Origin: Stigmatella aurantiaca
GTDB taxonomy: Bacteria; Myxococcota; Myxococcia; Myxococcales; Myxococcaceae
Length of the DNA stretch: 64,000 bases
Assembly: GCF_900109545.1 (NCBI RefSeq)
Contig: NZ_FOAP01000006.1
Span: 186,001 to 250,000 of the forward strand
Direction of reading: 5' to 3'
Shown here: one piece after another, positions 56,773-64,000 of the stretch
How the letters are laid out: each line of letters opens with the position of its first letter
Numbering within the stretch: the first letter of the stretch is position 1
Position numbers and translations under genes: made by a program
Notes under the pieces: generated by a model
What the model was told of the DNA's origin: nothing
The model's input: the letters and a program-made list of their open reading frames with translations, nothing else
Databases searched by the model: none

Positions 56773-58261
56773 GCAGGGCAGCCACCGCGTTGCCCACGTA
56801 CCAATAGAGCGTGTAGGCCGGAGGAATCAGCGGCACGGAGGGGGCCGCGAGCGCCTTCACCGCGAGGTAGGCGCTGAAGCCCACCCCGAGCCCCGCCGCG
56901 AACGGCCGCAGGAACCGCACCAGTGCCGCGAGGAGGGCAAGGACCAGGGGCACCGCCGCGCTCAGCGCCACGGTCTGGGCCACGGGGTACGCGGCGAAGC
57001 GGTGCCACTCGGGCATCGGCAGGGCGAGCACGTCGAACGCGCCGCCCGCGTGCCCCGTCCACCGGAACACGAACACGCCCAGGGTCGAGACGAGGAACGG
57101 CAGCAGGAAGAGCGGATGGAACAGGACGTTGAACATGCCCGGCCGTGTCTGGGCGCCCATCGTCACCAGCGCGAACACCAGAAGGACGAGCCCGAGCACG
57201 GGCGGCTTCCAGTCCAAGCGAACAGGCGCCCCGGCGGTGGCGGCGGCCACCGGCGAGGACAGCGCCGGCGGGGGGACGACGGGGGGCGCTCCCTCCGCGG
57301 CCGGTGTCCCTCCCGTGAAGAGCTGGAACCACTTCTGGAGCGGCTCCGGGACCGGATACTGGGAGAGGTTCGCGGAGGTTTGCTCCGCCAGCGCATGGGG
57401 AAAGCGGAGGGTGCCACGCACCCGGCCCTGCGCATCCGTCTCCAGCGTGGCCGCCTCGAGGGAGGCGCGCAGCGTGCGGCTCTCGGGGGTCGAATCCAGC
57501 GCCGCGCCCACGAGCAGCGCCTTGCGCGCCACCTCCAGCGCCGCGCGTAGCAGCTCCGCCTGGATCCGGCCGTTGGTGCTGGCGAAGCCGCGCACCTCGG
57601 CCCCTTCCGCGTTCAGGTCGAGCACGCCCAGCAGGGACTGCGCCGGCAGGGCCACGGTCTCCTGGAGGAGCGACAGCAGCGGACCGGACACCATGCCCCC
57701 AAGCATGGCGTGCTCCCAGCCCTGCTCATCCAGCGCCTTCACCATGGGGCTGCCGTTCCCCAGGCCCTCGCCCTGCCGCTTGCGCGAGAGGGCCAGCTCC
57801 AGCTCCCCCTGGGGACCGAGCAGCAGGTAGCGCCCATCGAGCGCCACGTCCACCGCCTCGGACTTCACGGCCGCAGGTACCCCGCCCAGCTCGGTGAGCG
57901 CATACCCCTGGGACTGGAGGTGGGCCGAGAGCCGGTCCCAATCGAAGCGTCCGCGCACGGCGGCCAGCCCCAGGGACACGGCGAGCGCATCCACGTCCTT
58001 GCGCACGTCGATCCCCGTCTTCGCGTGGAACTCCTGCAGTTGCTGCGCGAGCTTGGCCTGGGACTCCCCCGAGAACCGGAGGTCCAGCTCGGTCGCCTGC
58101 ACGAGCAGCCACTCACTGGTGTCCGGCCGGAAGTAGGACAGCAGCACCGGATCCTTGGGAATGAACCGGGGGCCCTCCAACCAGCGCGCCAGATAGCCGA
58201 AGTGATACGCGGCGCCAGCGCCAAGGGCCAGCAGCACGGCGAACACCCACACCTTCTTCAT
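56696..58261 (-). CDS. Membrane protein with N-terminal anchor, large soluble part and five C-terminal helices
   Basis: 521 aa from ATG at 58261. N-terminal helix (VWVFAVLLALGAGAAYHFGYL), then about 330 exported-looking residues with no family I recognise (DVRKDVDALAVSLGLAAVRG, a DUF3352-like feel). A Pro/Ala linker precedes five membrane helices (GLVLLVFALVTMG; FHPLFLLPFLVSTLGVFVF; TVALSAAVPLVLALLAALV; GVGFSAYLAVKALAA; WYVGNAVAALLIARLAL). The last 77 bp overlap the GrpB gene on the other strand. Divergent from the glycosyltransferase-like gene. Confidence 0.72.
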   Translation of the reverse strand: MKKVWVFAVLLALGAGAAYHFGYLARWLEGPRFIPKDPVLLSYFRPDTSEWLLVQATELDLRFSGESQAKLAQQLQEFHAKTGIDVRKDVDALAVSLGLAAVRGRFDWDRLSAHLQSQGYALTELGGVPAAVKSEAVDVALDGRYLLLGPQGELELALSRKRQGEGLGNGSPMVKALDEQGWEHAMLGGMVSGPLLSLLQETVALPAQSLLGVLDLNAEGAEVRGFASTNGRIQAELLRAALEVARKALLVGAALDSTPESRTLRASLEAATLETDAQGRVRGTLRFPHALAEQTSANLSQYPVPEPLQKWFQLFTGGTPAAEGAPPVVPPPALSSPVAAATAGAPVRLDWKPPVLGLVLLVFALVTMGAQTRPGMFNVLFHPLFLLPFLVSTLGVFVFRWTGHAGGAFDVLALPMPEWHRFAAYPVAQTVALSAAVPLVLALLAALVRFLRPFAAGLGVGFSAYLAVKALAAPSVPLIPPAYTLYWYVGNAVAALLIARLALPPRRAKEPQPRRGPGSRR

Positions 58262-58391
58262 GGTCCTCGGCTCCTCGGGCGGTACCGCTTCGTCCCTCTC
58301 CAGAGCGTACGCGAAAAGGCCAGGAAGATTGCATCCTCCCGGAACGGGCCGCGCCAGGGCCCGCACCGGCCTGTGCTATCTCCGCTTTCTT

Positions 58392-60050
58392 GTGACGGTC
58401 AGGAACCCAGCGGAGGGCCCGGACACCCGGGCGCGGCTTCTCGTGGGCGCGGGGCTCGTGGGGCTGTGGGTGGGCCACTTCGCGCTCGCCGTGGCCCTGA
58501 GGTGGAACTGGCTGCGCGCGGACCTGGATGCGCTCGTGGCCGGGGTCATCCCCGATGACGCCTTCTACTATTTCCAGATCGCCCGCCGGGTGTGGGCCGG
58601 GCAAGGCATCACCTTCGATGGCACGGCGCCCGCCACGGGGCTGCACTACTTGTGGCTCCTGCTGCTGCTCCCGGTGTTCGCCTTCTCGGAGGTGGGAGAC
58701 CCTCAGGCGGTGACGGGGGCCCTGTGGATGGGCACGGGCTTCATCGCGCTCGCCTCCGTGTGCGTCACGCTCATCGTGCGCGCCTGGACGCGGAGCTGGC
58801 TCCTGGCGCTGGTCCTGGGGGCATGCCTGGGGGCCAATCCCTGGGTGGTCCGTGAGTCCCTCAATGGACTGGAGACCGCCCTGTCGCTGGCGTGCATCGC
58901 AGGGAGCGTCCTGGCGCTGGTGCGCTACCTGGAGGCGCCCTCTCCGCGCCGGGCCTGGGGGCTGGCGCTGCTGCTGGGGCTGACCCTGCTGGCGCGCTCG
59001 GATGCCCTGGTGGTGCTCGCGCCCGCCTGCGCAGTGCTGCTGCTGCGCCGCGCGACGTGGCCGGATGCGGTGCGCGTCGCGGGAGGCACCGCGGCCGGCG
59101 TGGTCCTCCTGAGCCTGACCCACTGGCTGCGGACCGATTCGTTTCTCCAGAGCAGTGCCACCGCCGTGCCCTGGCTGTTCCATGCCAACTGGAAACGCCT
59201 CCACCCGGGCGCCCGTCCTGAGCAGCTTCACCAGCACGGCCTCGACGTCTTCACCGAGGCGCTGCGCCTCACCCAGAACCTCCTGGGAAACGCCCAGTTG
59301 GCGATGCTGTGGCTCTGCGTCCTGGCGTCCCTGGGGGTGTTGCTCGTCCAGGCGTGCCGCCAGCGCCTCGCCGAGCCGCGGGGCGCCTGGGCCACGGCCC
59401 TCGTGCTGGGGCTGGCCGCGGGGCTCACCGGGCTCCACTTCATCCACGGCTACGTGCGGTGGCTGCCGCGGCCCTGGTACTTCCCTTCCGTCTCGCTCGT
59501 GGCGTGCCTGGCCCCGGCCGCCCTCTTCCGGCTGTGCCTGCCCGCTTCCGCGCCCCGGGGGCTGTCCTTCGGCCTGGTGGCGCTGTTCCTGGCGGCCGGT
59601 GGGGCCACGCTCTTCCGCGACGTGTCCCAGACCCTCGCCACCCGGAAGGTGCCCGCCTATCCCTGGCAGGCGGAGATGCTGCACGCGGGCCGGCGAATCT
59701 CCCAGAGCGTGCCGCCGGGCGCGGTGGTCGGCGCGTTCAACTCCGGCATCATGGGGTACGTGAGCCCCCACACCGTGGTGAACCTCGATGGGGTGGTGAA
59801 CGAGGACGCCGCGCGGGCGCTGAAGCGGGGCGAGCTGCTCCCGTACATGCAGGACCGGGGGGTGGGCTACCTGCTGGATTACCCCGCCATGTGGCGGGAC
59901 AGTCCCTTCATCCACTGCACCTGGCCCTATTGGGGACCTGGCGCGCTGCCGCCCCGGGAGCTCCAACCCATGGACCTTCCCGGCATCGGCTGGCCCGGCC
60001 CCGGGGACGCCATCGTGCTGGCGGAAGTCCCCGGGGTCCGGATGCCCTGA
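58392..60050 (+). CDS. Polytopic glycosyltransferase-like membrane protein
   Basis: 552 aa if it begins at GTG 58392 (MTVRNPAEGPDTRARLLVG); an open frame extends upstream but with no better start. About ten membrane helices. The first external loop has IPDDAFYYFQIARRV, the paired-Asp type motif of GT39/ArnT-like C-fold enzymes that use lipid-linked sugars, followed by ATGLHYLW. The C-terminal 120 residues are soluble. Sugar and acceptor unknown. Confidence 0.75.
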   Translation: MTVRNPAEGPDTRARLLVGAGLVGLWVGHFALAVALRWNWLRADLDALVAGVIPDDAFYYFQIARRVWAGQGITFDGTAPATGLHYLWLLLLLPVFAFSEVGDPQAVTGALWMGTGFIALASVCVTLIVRAWTRSWLLALVLGACLGANPWVVRESLNGLETALSLACIAGSVLALVRYLEAPSPRRAWGLALLLGLTLLARSDALVVLAPACAVLLLRRATWPDAVRVAGGTAAGVVLLSLTHWLRTDSFLQSSATAVPWLFHANWKRLHPGARPEQLHQHGLDVFTEALRLTQNLLGNAQLAMLWLCVLASLGVLLVQACRQRLAEPRGAWATALVLGLAAGLTGLHFIHGYVRWLPRPWYFPSVSLVACLAPAALFRLCLPASAPRGLSFGLVALFLAAGGATLFRDVSQTLATRKVPAYPWQAEMLHAGRRISQSVPPGAVVGAFNSGIMGYVSPHTVVNLDGVVNEDAARALKRGELLPYMQDRGVGYLLDYPAMWRDSPFIHCTWPYWGPGALPPRELQPMDLPGIGWPGPGDAIVLAEVPGVRMP

Positions 60051-60065
60051 GCCCGAAGCGGATGC

Positions 60066-61496
60066 TCAGGGAGAGAGCACCTCGCGCTGGAGCGTGAAGC
60101 CGTCCAGGCCGGCGGCCTGGAAGGTGACGTTGCTGAGCGTGGTCGAGTTGAACTTCACGCCCTCGGGCTGAATGGTGACGAGATCCACGGCCAGCGTGTC
60201 CTTGAAGTCCGGGAAGCGGACCGGCTTGGGCCACGGAAAGTCAAAGCCCGGAATGCAGCCGCCAGGGCCCATGATGCCGTGGTTGCTGCTCCAGGGTCCC
60301 GGGAAGGAGAGCAGCTGGGCCGCGGTCACGCCCTCACCGATGTCCTCGCGGACGGGCGCCACGCGGGCGCGCTCGAAGACCAGCTTGCCCTGGTTGTAAC
60401 CCCTCACGGTGTAGGTGGCGGCGCCATGGACCGACGGATCCACGTAGAGGGCGCCCTGGCCGTGCTTCGGAGAGAAGGCCACGGTCATCCGCTCCCGGAG
60501 CTCCTCCGAGCCGTCCGCGCGGGCCCCCCGGAAGGTCACCTCCATCCGGGTGTGCGGCTGCGGCTCCAGGGGGGCCAGCCAGGCATCCCAGCCGGACGCG
60601 CCCGCCGTGTTGATGCGCACGCCAGCGCCCTGCCCATCCGTGCTCTTGACGGTCAGCCCCTCGTCCGTGGACTCCAGCACCGAGGCCCCCACCGGGCAGT
60701 GATCCATGCCGGAGAAGCGCGTGCAGTCCAGATCCTCGCGGAGGATGTGGAGCCCCTTGAGGTGGGTGCCCGTGAGCTCGGTGGCCTCGAGCGACGTGGC
60801 CTGGACGTCCGCATGCTCCGGGGTGAACAGGATCAGGTCGGCCACGCACGCCGTCTCGCCCTTCGTGCCCGTCTTGACGGTGGCCTTGCCATTCCAGCTC
60901 ACGCCCCCGGACCAGCCCTCCTTCTGGCTGTACTCCACATGGGCATCCGCGTGGTTGAGGATGTAGATGCCCACCGGGATGAGCCAGGGCGGAATCATCT
61001 TGTTGGGCTGGCCCACCGTCGTCATTTGCGAGAGGCCGCGCCCCTCGCAGACCACCTGCCCCTGCAGATAGCCGCGGTAGGAGAACGTCTTGGTGGGGCT
61101 CGCGGACAGATCCACGTAGATGATCTTCTCCTCGGGCGCGGCCTCATTGGGGGCCACGGCGACCTCGGCGACCCGCTGCTCGGTGCCATCGGCATGAATG
61201 CCATAGCCCCTCACGCTCATGGAGGCGCCCGGCTCCAGCGCGATCGGATCAAACTTGGCGCCCCAGGAGCGCAGCCCGGGGGTCGCGATGCGGACGCCGG
61301 AGTCCTCACCGTAGGTCTCCACGGCAAGTCCGTTCTTCGTGGGGATCAAGGACGCCTCTCCCACGGCGCAGTGCTGGAGGCCCGCGAACTCCTGGCACTC
61401 CGCGGCGGCACTCGGCGTCGCGGTGAGCAGGAGACCGGCGCCGAGTCCAAGCGCGGTCCAGGCGGGTGAAGGGCTCTTCTTCCATTTCATGTTCAT
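60066..61496 (-). CDS. Secreted protein with an internal duplication
   Basis: 476 aa from ATG at 61496. Signal peptide to about residue 32 (ending PSAAA). Two copies of a domain of about 140 residues follow: ECQEFAGLQHCAVGEASL ... GVRIATPGLRSWGA ... FSYRGYLQGQVVCEG (33-175) and DCTRFSGMDHCPVGASVL ... GVRINTAGASGWDA ... YTVRGYNQGKLVFER (257-400). Each starts with a probable disulfide pair. The C-terminal 75 residues are unique. No known family. The intergenic region upstream is AT-rich. Confidence 0.75.
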   Translation of the reverse strand: MNMKWKKSPSPAWTALGLGAGLLLTATPSAAAECQEFAGLQHCAVGEASLIPTKNGLAVETYGEDSGVRIATPGLRSWGAKFDPIALEPGASMSVRGYGIHADGTEQRVAEVAVAPNEAAPEEKIIYVDLSASPTKTFSYRGYLQGQVVCEGRGLSQMTTVGQPNKMIPPWLIPVGIYILNHADAHVEYSQKEGWSGGVSWNGKATVKTGTKGETACVADLILFTPEHADVQATSLEATELTGTHLKGLHILREDLDCTRFSGMDHCPVGASVLESTDEGLTVKSTDGQGAGVRINTAGASGWDAWLAPLEPQPHTRMEVTFRGARADGSEELRERMTVAFSPKHGQGALYVDPSVHGAATYTVRGYNQGKLVFERARVAPVREDIGEGVTAAQLLSFPGPWSSNHGIMGPGGCIPGFDFPWPKPVRFPDFKDTLAVDLVTIQPEGVKFNSTTLSNVTFQAAGLDGFTLQREVLSP

Positions 61497-61821
61497 GAGT
61501 TGCGCTCCGGGAAGGTCAGCGGGTGATGCGGAGAGGGATTGCATTCCCCATGCCTGTTTTTCTCAGAAGGCTCTCAAGACGGAGACTTATGGATTTGTAG
61601 CTTGATGTGTTGCAAATCCGCGTCCCGCTGTGGCCCCGGGCGCTACATATTTTGATATTGCCGCTCGGTGGCTTGCTCACCAGGCGGGCCAGTTGCACAC
61701 CGTGAGCCACGGATGTGATTGAGCCAGCGAATACCCAAGCAAGGGCACGGCGCTCATGTGACAGTTGCTCCTTGAGCGTTCTACTCAGCGCTTGCGTGCT
61801 CTAAGCTGGCCAGAAGGACGC
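61497..61821. promoter_or_regulatory. 325-bp divergent intergenic region with a GGATTTG/CAAATCC inverted repeat
   Basis: No gene seen. Less GC-rich than its surroundings. 61591-61597 and 61613-61619 form a 7-bp inverted repeat around 15 nt. On the minus strand TTGCAA then CATAAG, 18 nt apart, overlap this element and could be the promoter of the secreted-protein gene. A second AT-rich patch with TATTTTGATATT lies near 61650. Confidence 0.4.
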
Positions 61822-62832
61822 ATGGACATGACCCCTCCCCCTGAGCACACCTCCCCTCCCTCACCAGACGGCATGTTCGAGAACCGGCTGCGCAAGAATG
61901 CCCGGCACTTCCGCAAGTGGGCGCAGGCCCGGGGCCTCACCTGCTTCCGCGTCTATGACCGCGACATCCCCGAGTACCCCTATGCGGTGGACCTGTACGG
62001 AGACCGGATCCACCTGGTGGAGTACCCCCGCCGGCGCGCCCTCAAGACGGGCGCGGTGGCGCAGCAGCGCGAGGAGGTGCTCGCCTCGGTGTCGAGCGTG
62101 CTCGAGACGGCGCCGGCGAACATCTTCGTCAAGACGCACACCCCCCAGCCCTGGGGCCGCCAGCAGTATGAGCGGATGGGCCAGGGCGGCGAGCGCTTCG
62201 TGGTGGAGGAGCAGGGGCTGAAGTTCTGGGTGAACCTCGGCGACTACCTCGACACGGGCCTCTTCATGGACCACCGGCTCACGCGCGCCCGCGTCCGGTC
62301 CGAGGCGCGCGGCAAGCGCTTCCTCAACCTCTTCGCGTACACGGGCGCCTTCACCGTCTACGCCGCTGACGGGGGCGCCGCGCGCACCGTCACGGTGGAC
62401 CTGTCCAACACCTACCTCGACTGGGCGGAGGAGAACCTGGCCCTCAACAGCCTGGCCCACGCGAACCACGCGCTCATCCGGGCCGACGTCCCCGCCTGGC
62501 TCGACGCGCAGCGCGACGAGCCGGACCGCTACGAGCTCATCGTCTGCGATCCCCCCTCCTTCTCCACCTCCAAGCGCATGAGCGGCTCCTTCAACGTCCA
62601 GCGGGACCAGTCCCGGCTGCTGGAGGCCCTCCAGGCCGTGCTCGCCCCCGGGGGTGTCCTCTACTTCTCCACCAACTTCCTGGGGTTCACGCTCAACGAG
62701 GCCACCGTCCGGAACCTGGACGTCGAGGAGCTGACCCCCGCCTCCATCCCCGAGGACTTCCAGCGCAAGGAGATCCACCGCTGCTGGCGCATGGTGGCCC
62801 CCGGAGTCACCTCCCGGGCTTCTCCTCGGTGA
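61822..62832 (+). CDS. Class I SAM-dependent rRNA methyltransferase, RlmK-like
   Basis: 336 aa from ATG at 61822 (AGAAGGA upstream). N-terminal RlmI/RlmK-like domain (FENRLRKNARHFRKWA, FRVYDRDIPEYPYAVDLYGD), SAM motif FLNLFAYTGAFTVYAA, catalytic CDPPSFSTS, and late motif LAPGGVLYFSTN. It matches the C-terminal half of E. coli RlmKL (m7G2069 of 23S rRNA) as a free-standing protein; the RlmL half is not nearby. Its last 26 bp overlap fxsA on the other strand. Confidence 0.87.
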   Translation: MDMTPPPEHTSPPSPDGMFENRLRKNARHFRKWAQARGLTCFRVYDRDIPEYPYAVDLYGDRIHLVEYPRRRALKTGAVAQQREEVLASVSSVLETAPANIFVKTHTPQPWGRQQYERMGQGGERFVVEEQGLKFWVNLGDYLDTGLFMDHRLTRARVRSEARGKRFLNLFAYTGAFTVYAADGGAARTVTVDLSNTYLDWAEENLALNSLAHANHALIRADVPAWLDAQRDEPDRYELIVCDPPSFSTSKRMSGSFNVQRDQSRLLEALQAVLAPGGVLYFSTNFLGFTLNEATVRNLDVEELTPASIPEDFQRKEIHRCWRMVAPGVTSRASPR

Positions 62833-63301
62833 ACTCGGCGTCCACCTCCCCGGGAAGCCGGGACGTGGGTGCGGCCTCGCGGAGGCCAGGCCCGCGAAAC
62901 CCGCCCCAGCCATAGGAGGAGACCCGCACCGAGCCGTTGCGCATCCCCCGCTCGAGCGACGCACGCATCCGGGCTGCCACCCGCCGCCGCACCGCGGGCA
63001 CCAGCAGGACCAGCCCCACGACATCCGTGAGAATGCCGGGCAGGACGAGCAGCAGACCGGCGAGCAGCACAAGCGCCCCGCTCAGAATGCCCTCTTCCGG
63101 CGGCCGGCCTTGTGCCATGGCTTCCTGCCAGCGCCGGACGACCCGGAGCCCCTCCCGCCGGGCCAGGGACGCACCGATAAGCCCCATCGCCACGACGAGC
63201 GCCAGGGTGGGCAGCAGCCCCAGGTGCCGGCCGATGCCGACGAGGAGGTACAGCTCCAGAAACGGGACGGTCACCAGGGCGAGGAGAAGGTATTTGGCCA
63301 C
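62807..63301 (-). CDS. FxsA-family membrane protein
   Basis: 164 aa. Family pattern: LLALVTVPFLELYLLVGIGRHLG, SLARREGLRVVRRWQEAMAQGRPPEEGILSGALVLLAGLLLVLPGILTD split by turns, then a cytoplasmic tail. E. coli FxsA relieves F-plasmid exclusion of phage T7; its normal role is unknown. Convergent overlap with the methylase gene. Confidence 0.9.
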   Translation of the reverse strand: MAKYLLLALVTVPFLELYLLVGIGRHLGLLPTLALVVAMGLIGASLARREGLRVVRRWQEAMAQGRPPEEGILSGALVLLAGLLLVLPGILTDVVGLVLLVPAVRRRVAARMRASLERGMRNGSVRVSSYGWGGFRGPGLREAAPTSRLPGEVDAEFTEEKPGR

Positions 63302-63365
63302 CCCCTCACCCTAATGATTCGGCCCTCCATTTTCCGCTCTCCCGGCACAAGGTACCGCGGGCGGC

Positions 63366-63881
63366 CTACCCCCGAAGCGCTCCCATCAGGAACGAGCTCA
63401 CGAGGTACAGGAAGGCGAAGGCTCCCACGAGGGCCAGCAGCACCTTGGTGCCCGCCTGCATCCCCTCGGAGGGCGCCTCGTAGCGGGCCGCCACCGCCTC
63501 CGGCAACCCCAGCATCTCCCCCGCGTACCGCGCCGTGCGCAGGAACTGCTCCGCCACCGTCGCGTCGTCCTGGAGGGACACCGGGCGGCCAAGCTGGGGG
63601 TCCACCAGCCGGACCTCCGCCAGCGCGGCCAGCATGAGGGCCTCCCCCACGGCCTCGCGGACCAGCTCGGTCTTCTCGGAAAGTGGGACCCGGAGCTCCG
63701 TGGCCACGAGCTGGCCGTTCTCCCGCAGCTCGCCGAGCTCCACCTCCCCTGCCTTGAGGGGCCACACCCGGGTGCCATCCGGCCGCGCCCGGACACCCCG
63801 CTCCGCCAGCAGCACGTCCACCCGGGCCCCGTCGTAGGGCGTGCCAGGAACCATTGTCTGAAGGAGCAACTCGTATCTCAC
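63366..63881 (-). CDS. Protein of unknown function with a C-terminal membrane helix
   Basis: 171 aa from GTG at 63881 (MRYELLLQTM); upstream in-frame starts at 63914-63935 are possible. The soluble part (residues 1-140) has VDVLLAERGVRARPDGTRVW and EALMLAALAEVRLVDPQLG, no recognised domain. One C-terminal helix (VLLALVGAFAFLYLVSSFLMG) makes it tail-anchored. A TATACT lies 10 nt before the GTG. Confidence 0.65.
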   Translation of the reverse strand: MRYELLLQTMVPGTPYDGARVDVLLAERGVRARPDGTRVWPLKAGEVELGELRENGQLVATELRVPLSEKTELVREAVGEALMLAALAEVRLVDPQLGRPVSLQDDATVAEQFLRTARYAGEMLGLPEAVAARYEAPSEGMQAGTKVLLALVGAFAFLYLVSSFLMGALRG

Positions 63882-63891
63882 GCGGGTTGGC

Positions 63892-63899
63892 AGTATACG
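63892..63899. promoter_or_regulatory. Shared GTATAC -10 element between divergent genes
   Basis: GTATAC (63893-63898) is palindromic. It gives TATACT on the minus strand, 10 nt before the GTG at 63881, and TATACG on the plus strand, 13 nt before the ATG at 63913. No -35 elements stand out and neither gene has a Shine-Dalgarno. Confidence 0.35.
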
Positions 63900-63912
63900 C
63901 CGCGCCACGACC

Positions 63913-64000
63913 ATGCCCATGAAGCCCGGAGACAAGAGGCCCAGGCCCCCCCGTCCACATCCTGGCCGGGGGAAACCCCACCGCCCGGAGAAACCCGCGC
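63913..64000 (+). CDS. N-terminus of a basic, Pro/Arg-rich protein, cut by window edge
   Basis: From ATG 63913 (or 63919) the frame stays open to the last base: MPMKPGDKRPRPPRPHP and onward, 29 codons of Lys/Arg/Pro/His. Such tails often precede RNA-modifying enzymes, but the domain itself is outside the window. Composition alone supports it, so it is tentative. Confidence 0.4.
   Translation, partial: MPMKPGDKRPRPPRPHPGRGKPHRPEKPA

Overview
The window is about 70% GC with dense genes and strong G/C preference at third codon positions. Its content points to a fruiting-body-type myxobacterium of the Cystobacter/Stigmatella/Archangium kind: Ser/Thr kinases with odd output domains, PEGA and DUF4388 domains, TSP3-OmpA fusions, CFI-box tails, many lipoproteins, a very large repeat coiled-coil protein, and a rimP-nusA-ylxR-infB cluster. 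The genus is inferred, not proven. I see no tRNA, rRNA, CRISPR array, insertion sequence or prophage.

Layout. 1-6.2 kb is cell-envelope and secretion: a truncated lipoprotein subtilase, an OmpA-family porin-like protein, a membrane TlpA thioredoxin with a CFI-box protein, and an HtrA protease. 6.3-15 kb holds a duplicated zinc-finger mini-protein, a SpoU methylase, a lipoprotein, convergent purC/purB, a kinase fused to an FGE-sulfatase-like domain, dut and an M23 endopeptidase. 15.1-26.2 kb is the minus-strand translation/RNA-decay supercluster rimP-nusA-ylxR-infB-DUF503-rbfA-truB-moaD-like, then rpsO (own promoter) and pnp. An intrinsic terminator lies in the untranslated leader in front of rimP. 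26.4-32.3 kb is mostly plus strand: nitrilase, FecR lipoprotein, LysM protein, HD-GYP phosphodiesterase, DUF971 and a PEGA kinase. 32.3-38.2 kb is minus-strand housekeeping: sspB-like, smpB, panC, panB, a deoxynucleoside kinase, rsmA and tsaD.

38.3-46.7 kb is the most unusual stretch. Two adjacent minus-strand genes both appear to carry a DUF4388-type domain and both end in TPR-like repeats. One begins with an intact response-regulator receiver. The other is an 1836-residue protein whose centre is about 700 residues of nearly pure 6/7-residue Glu-Ala-Arg-Leu repeats, followed by a J-domain. The DNA there is a 2-kb minisatellite of 18/21-bp units.

46.8-64 kb holds trmL, DUF192, a PP2C phosphatase, a sugar-dehydrogenase lipoprotein, a secreted di-heme oxidoreductase with a carbohydrate-binding-like N-terminus (preceded by an AT-rich region with two 15-bp repeats exactly 30 bp apart), an AmgK/MurU-like pair, cystathionine beta-synthase, GrpB, membrane proteins, a secreted protein with an internal duplication, an RlmK-like methylase, FxsA, and a divergent pair at the right edge.

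Recurring theme: several genes have a TATAAG/TATATT/TATACT hexamer only 6-10 nt before the start codon and no Shine-Dalgarno sequence, suggesting (nearly) leaderless mRNAs.
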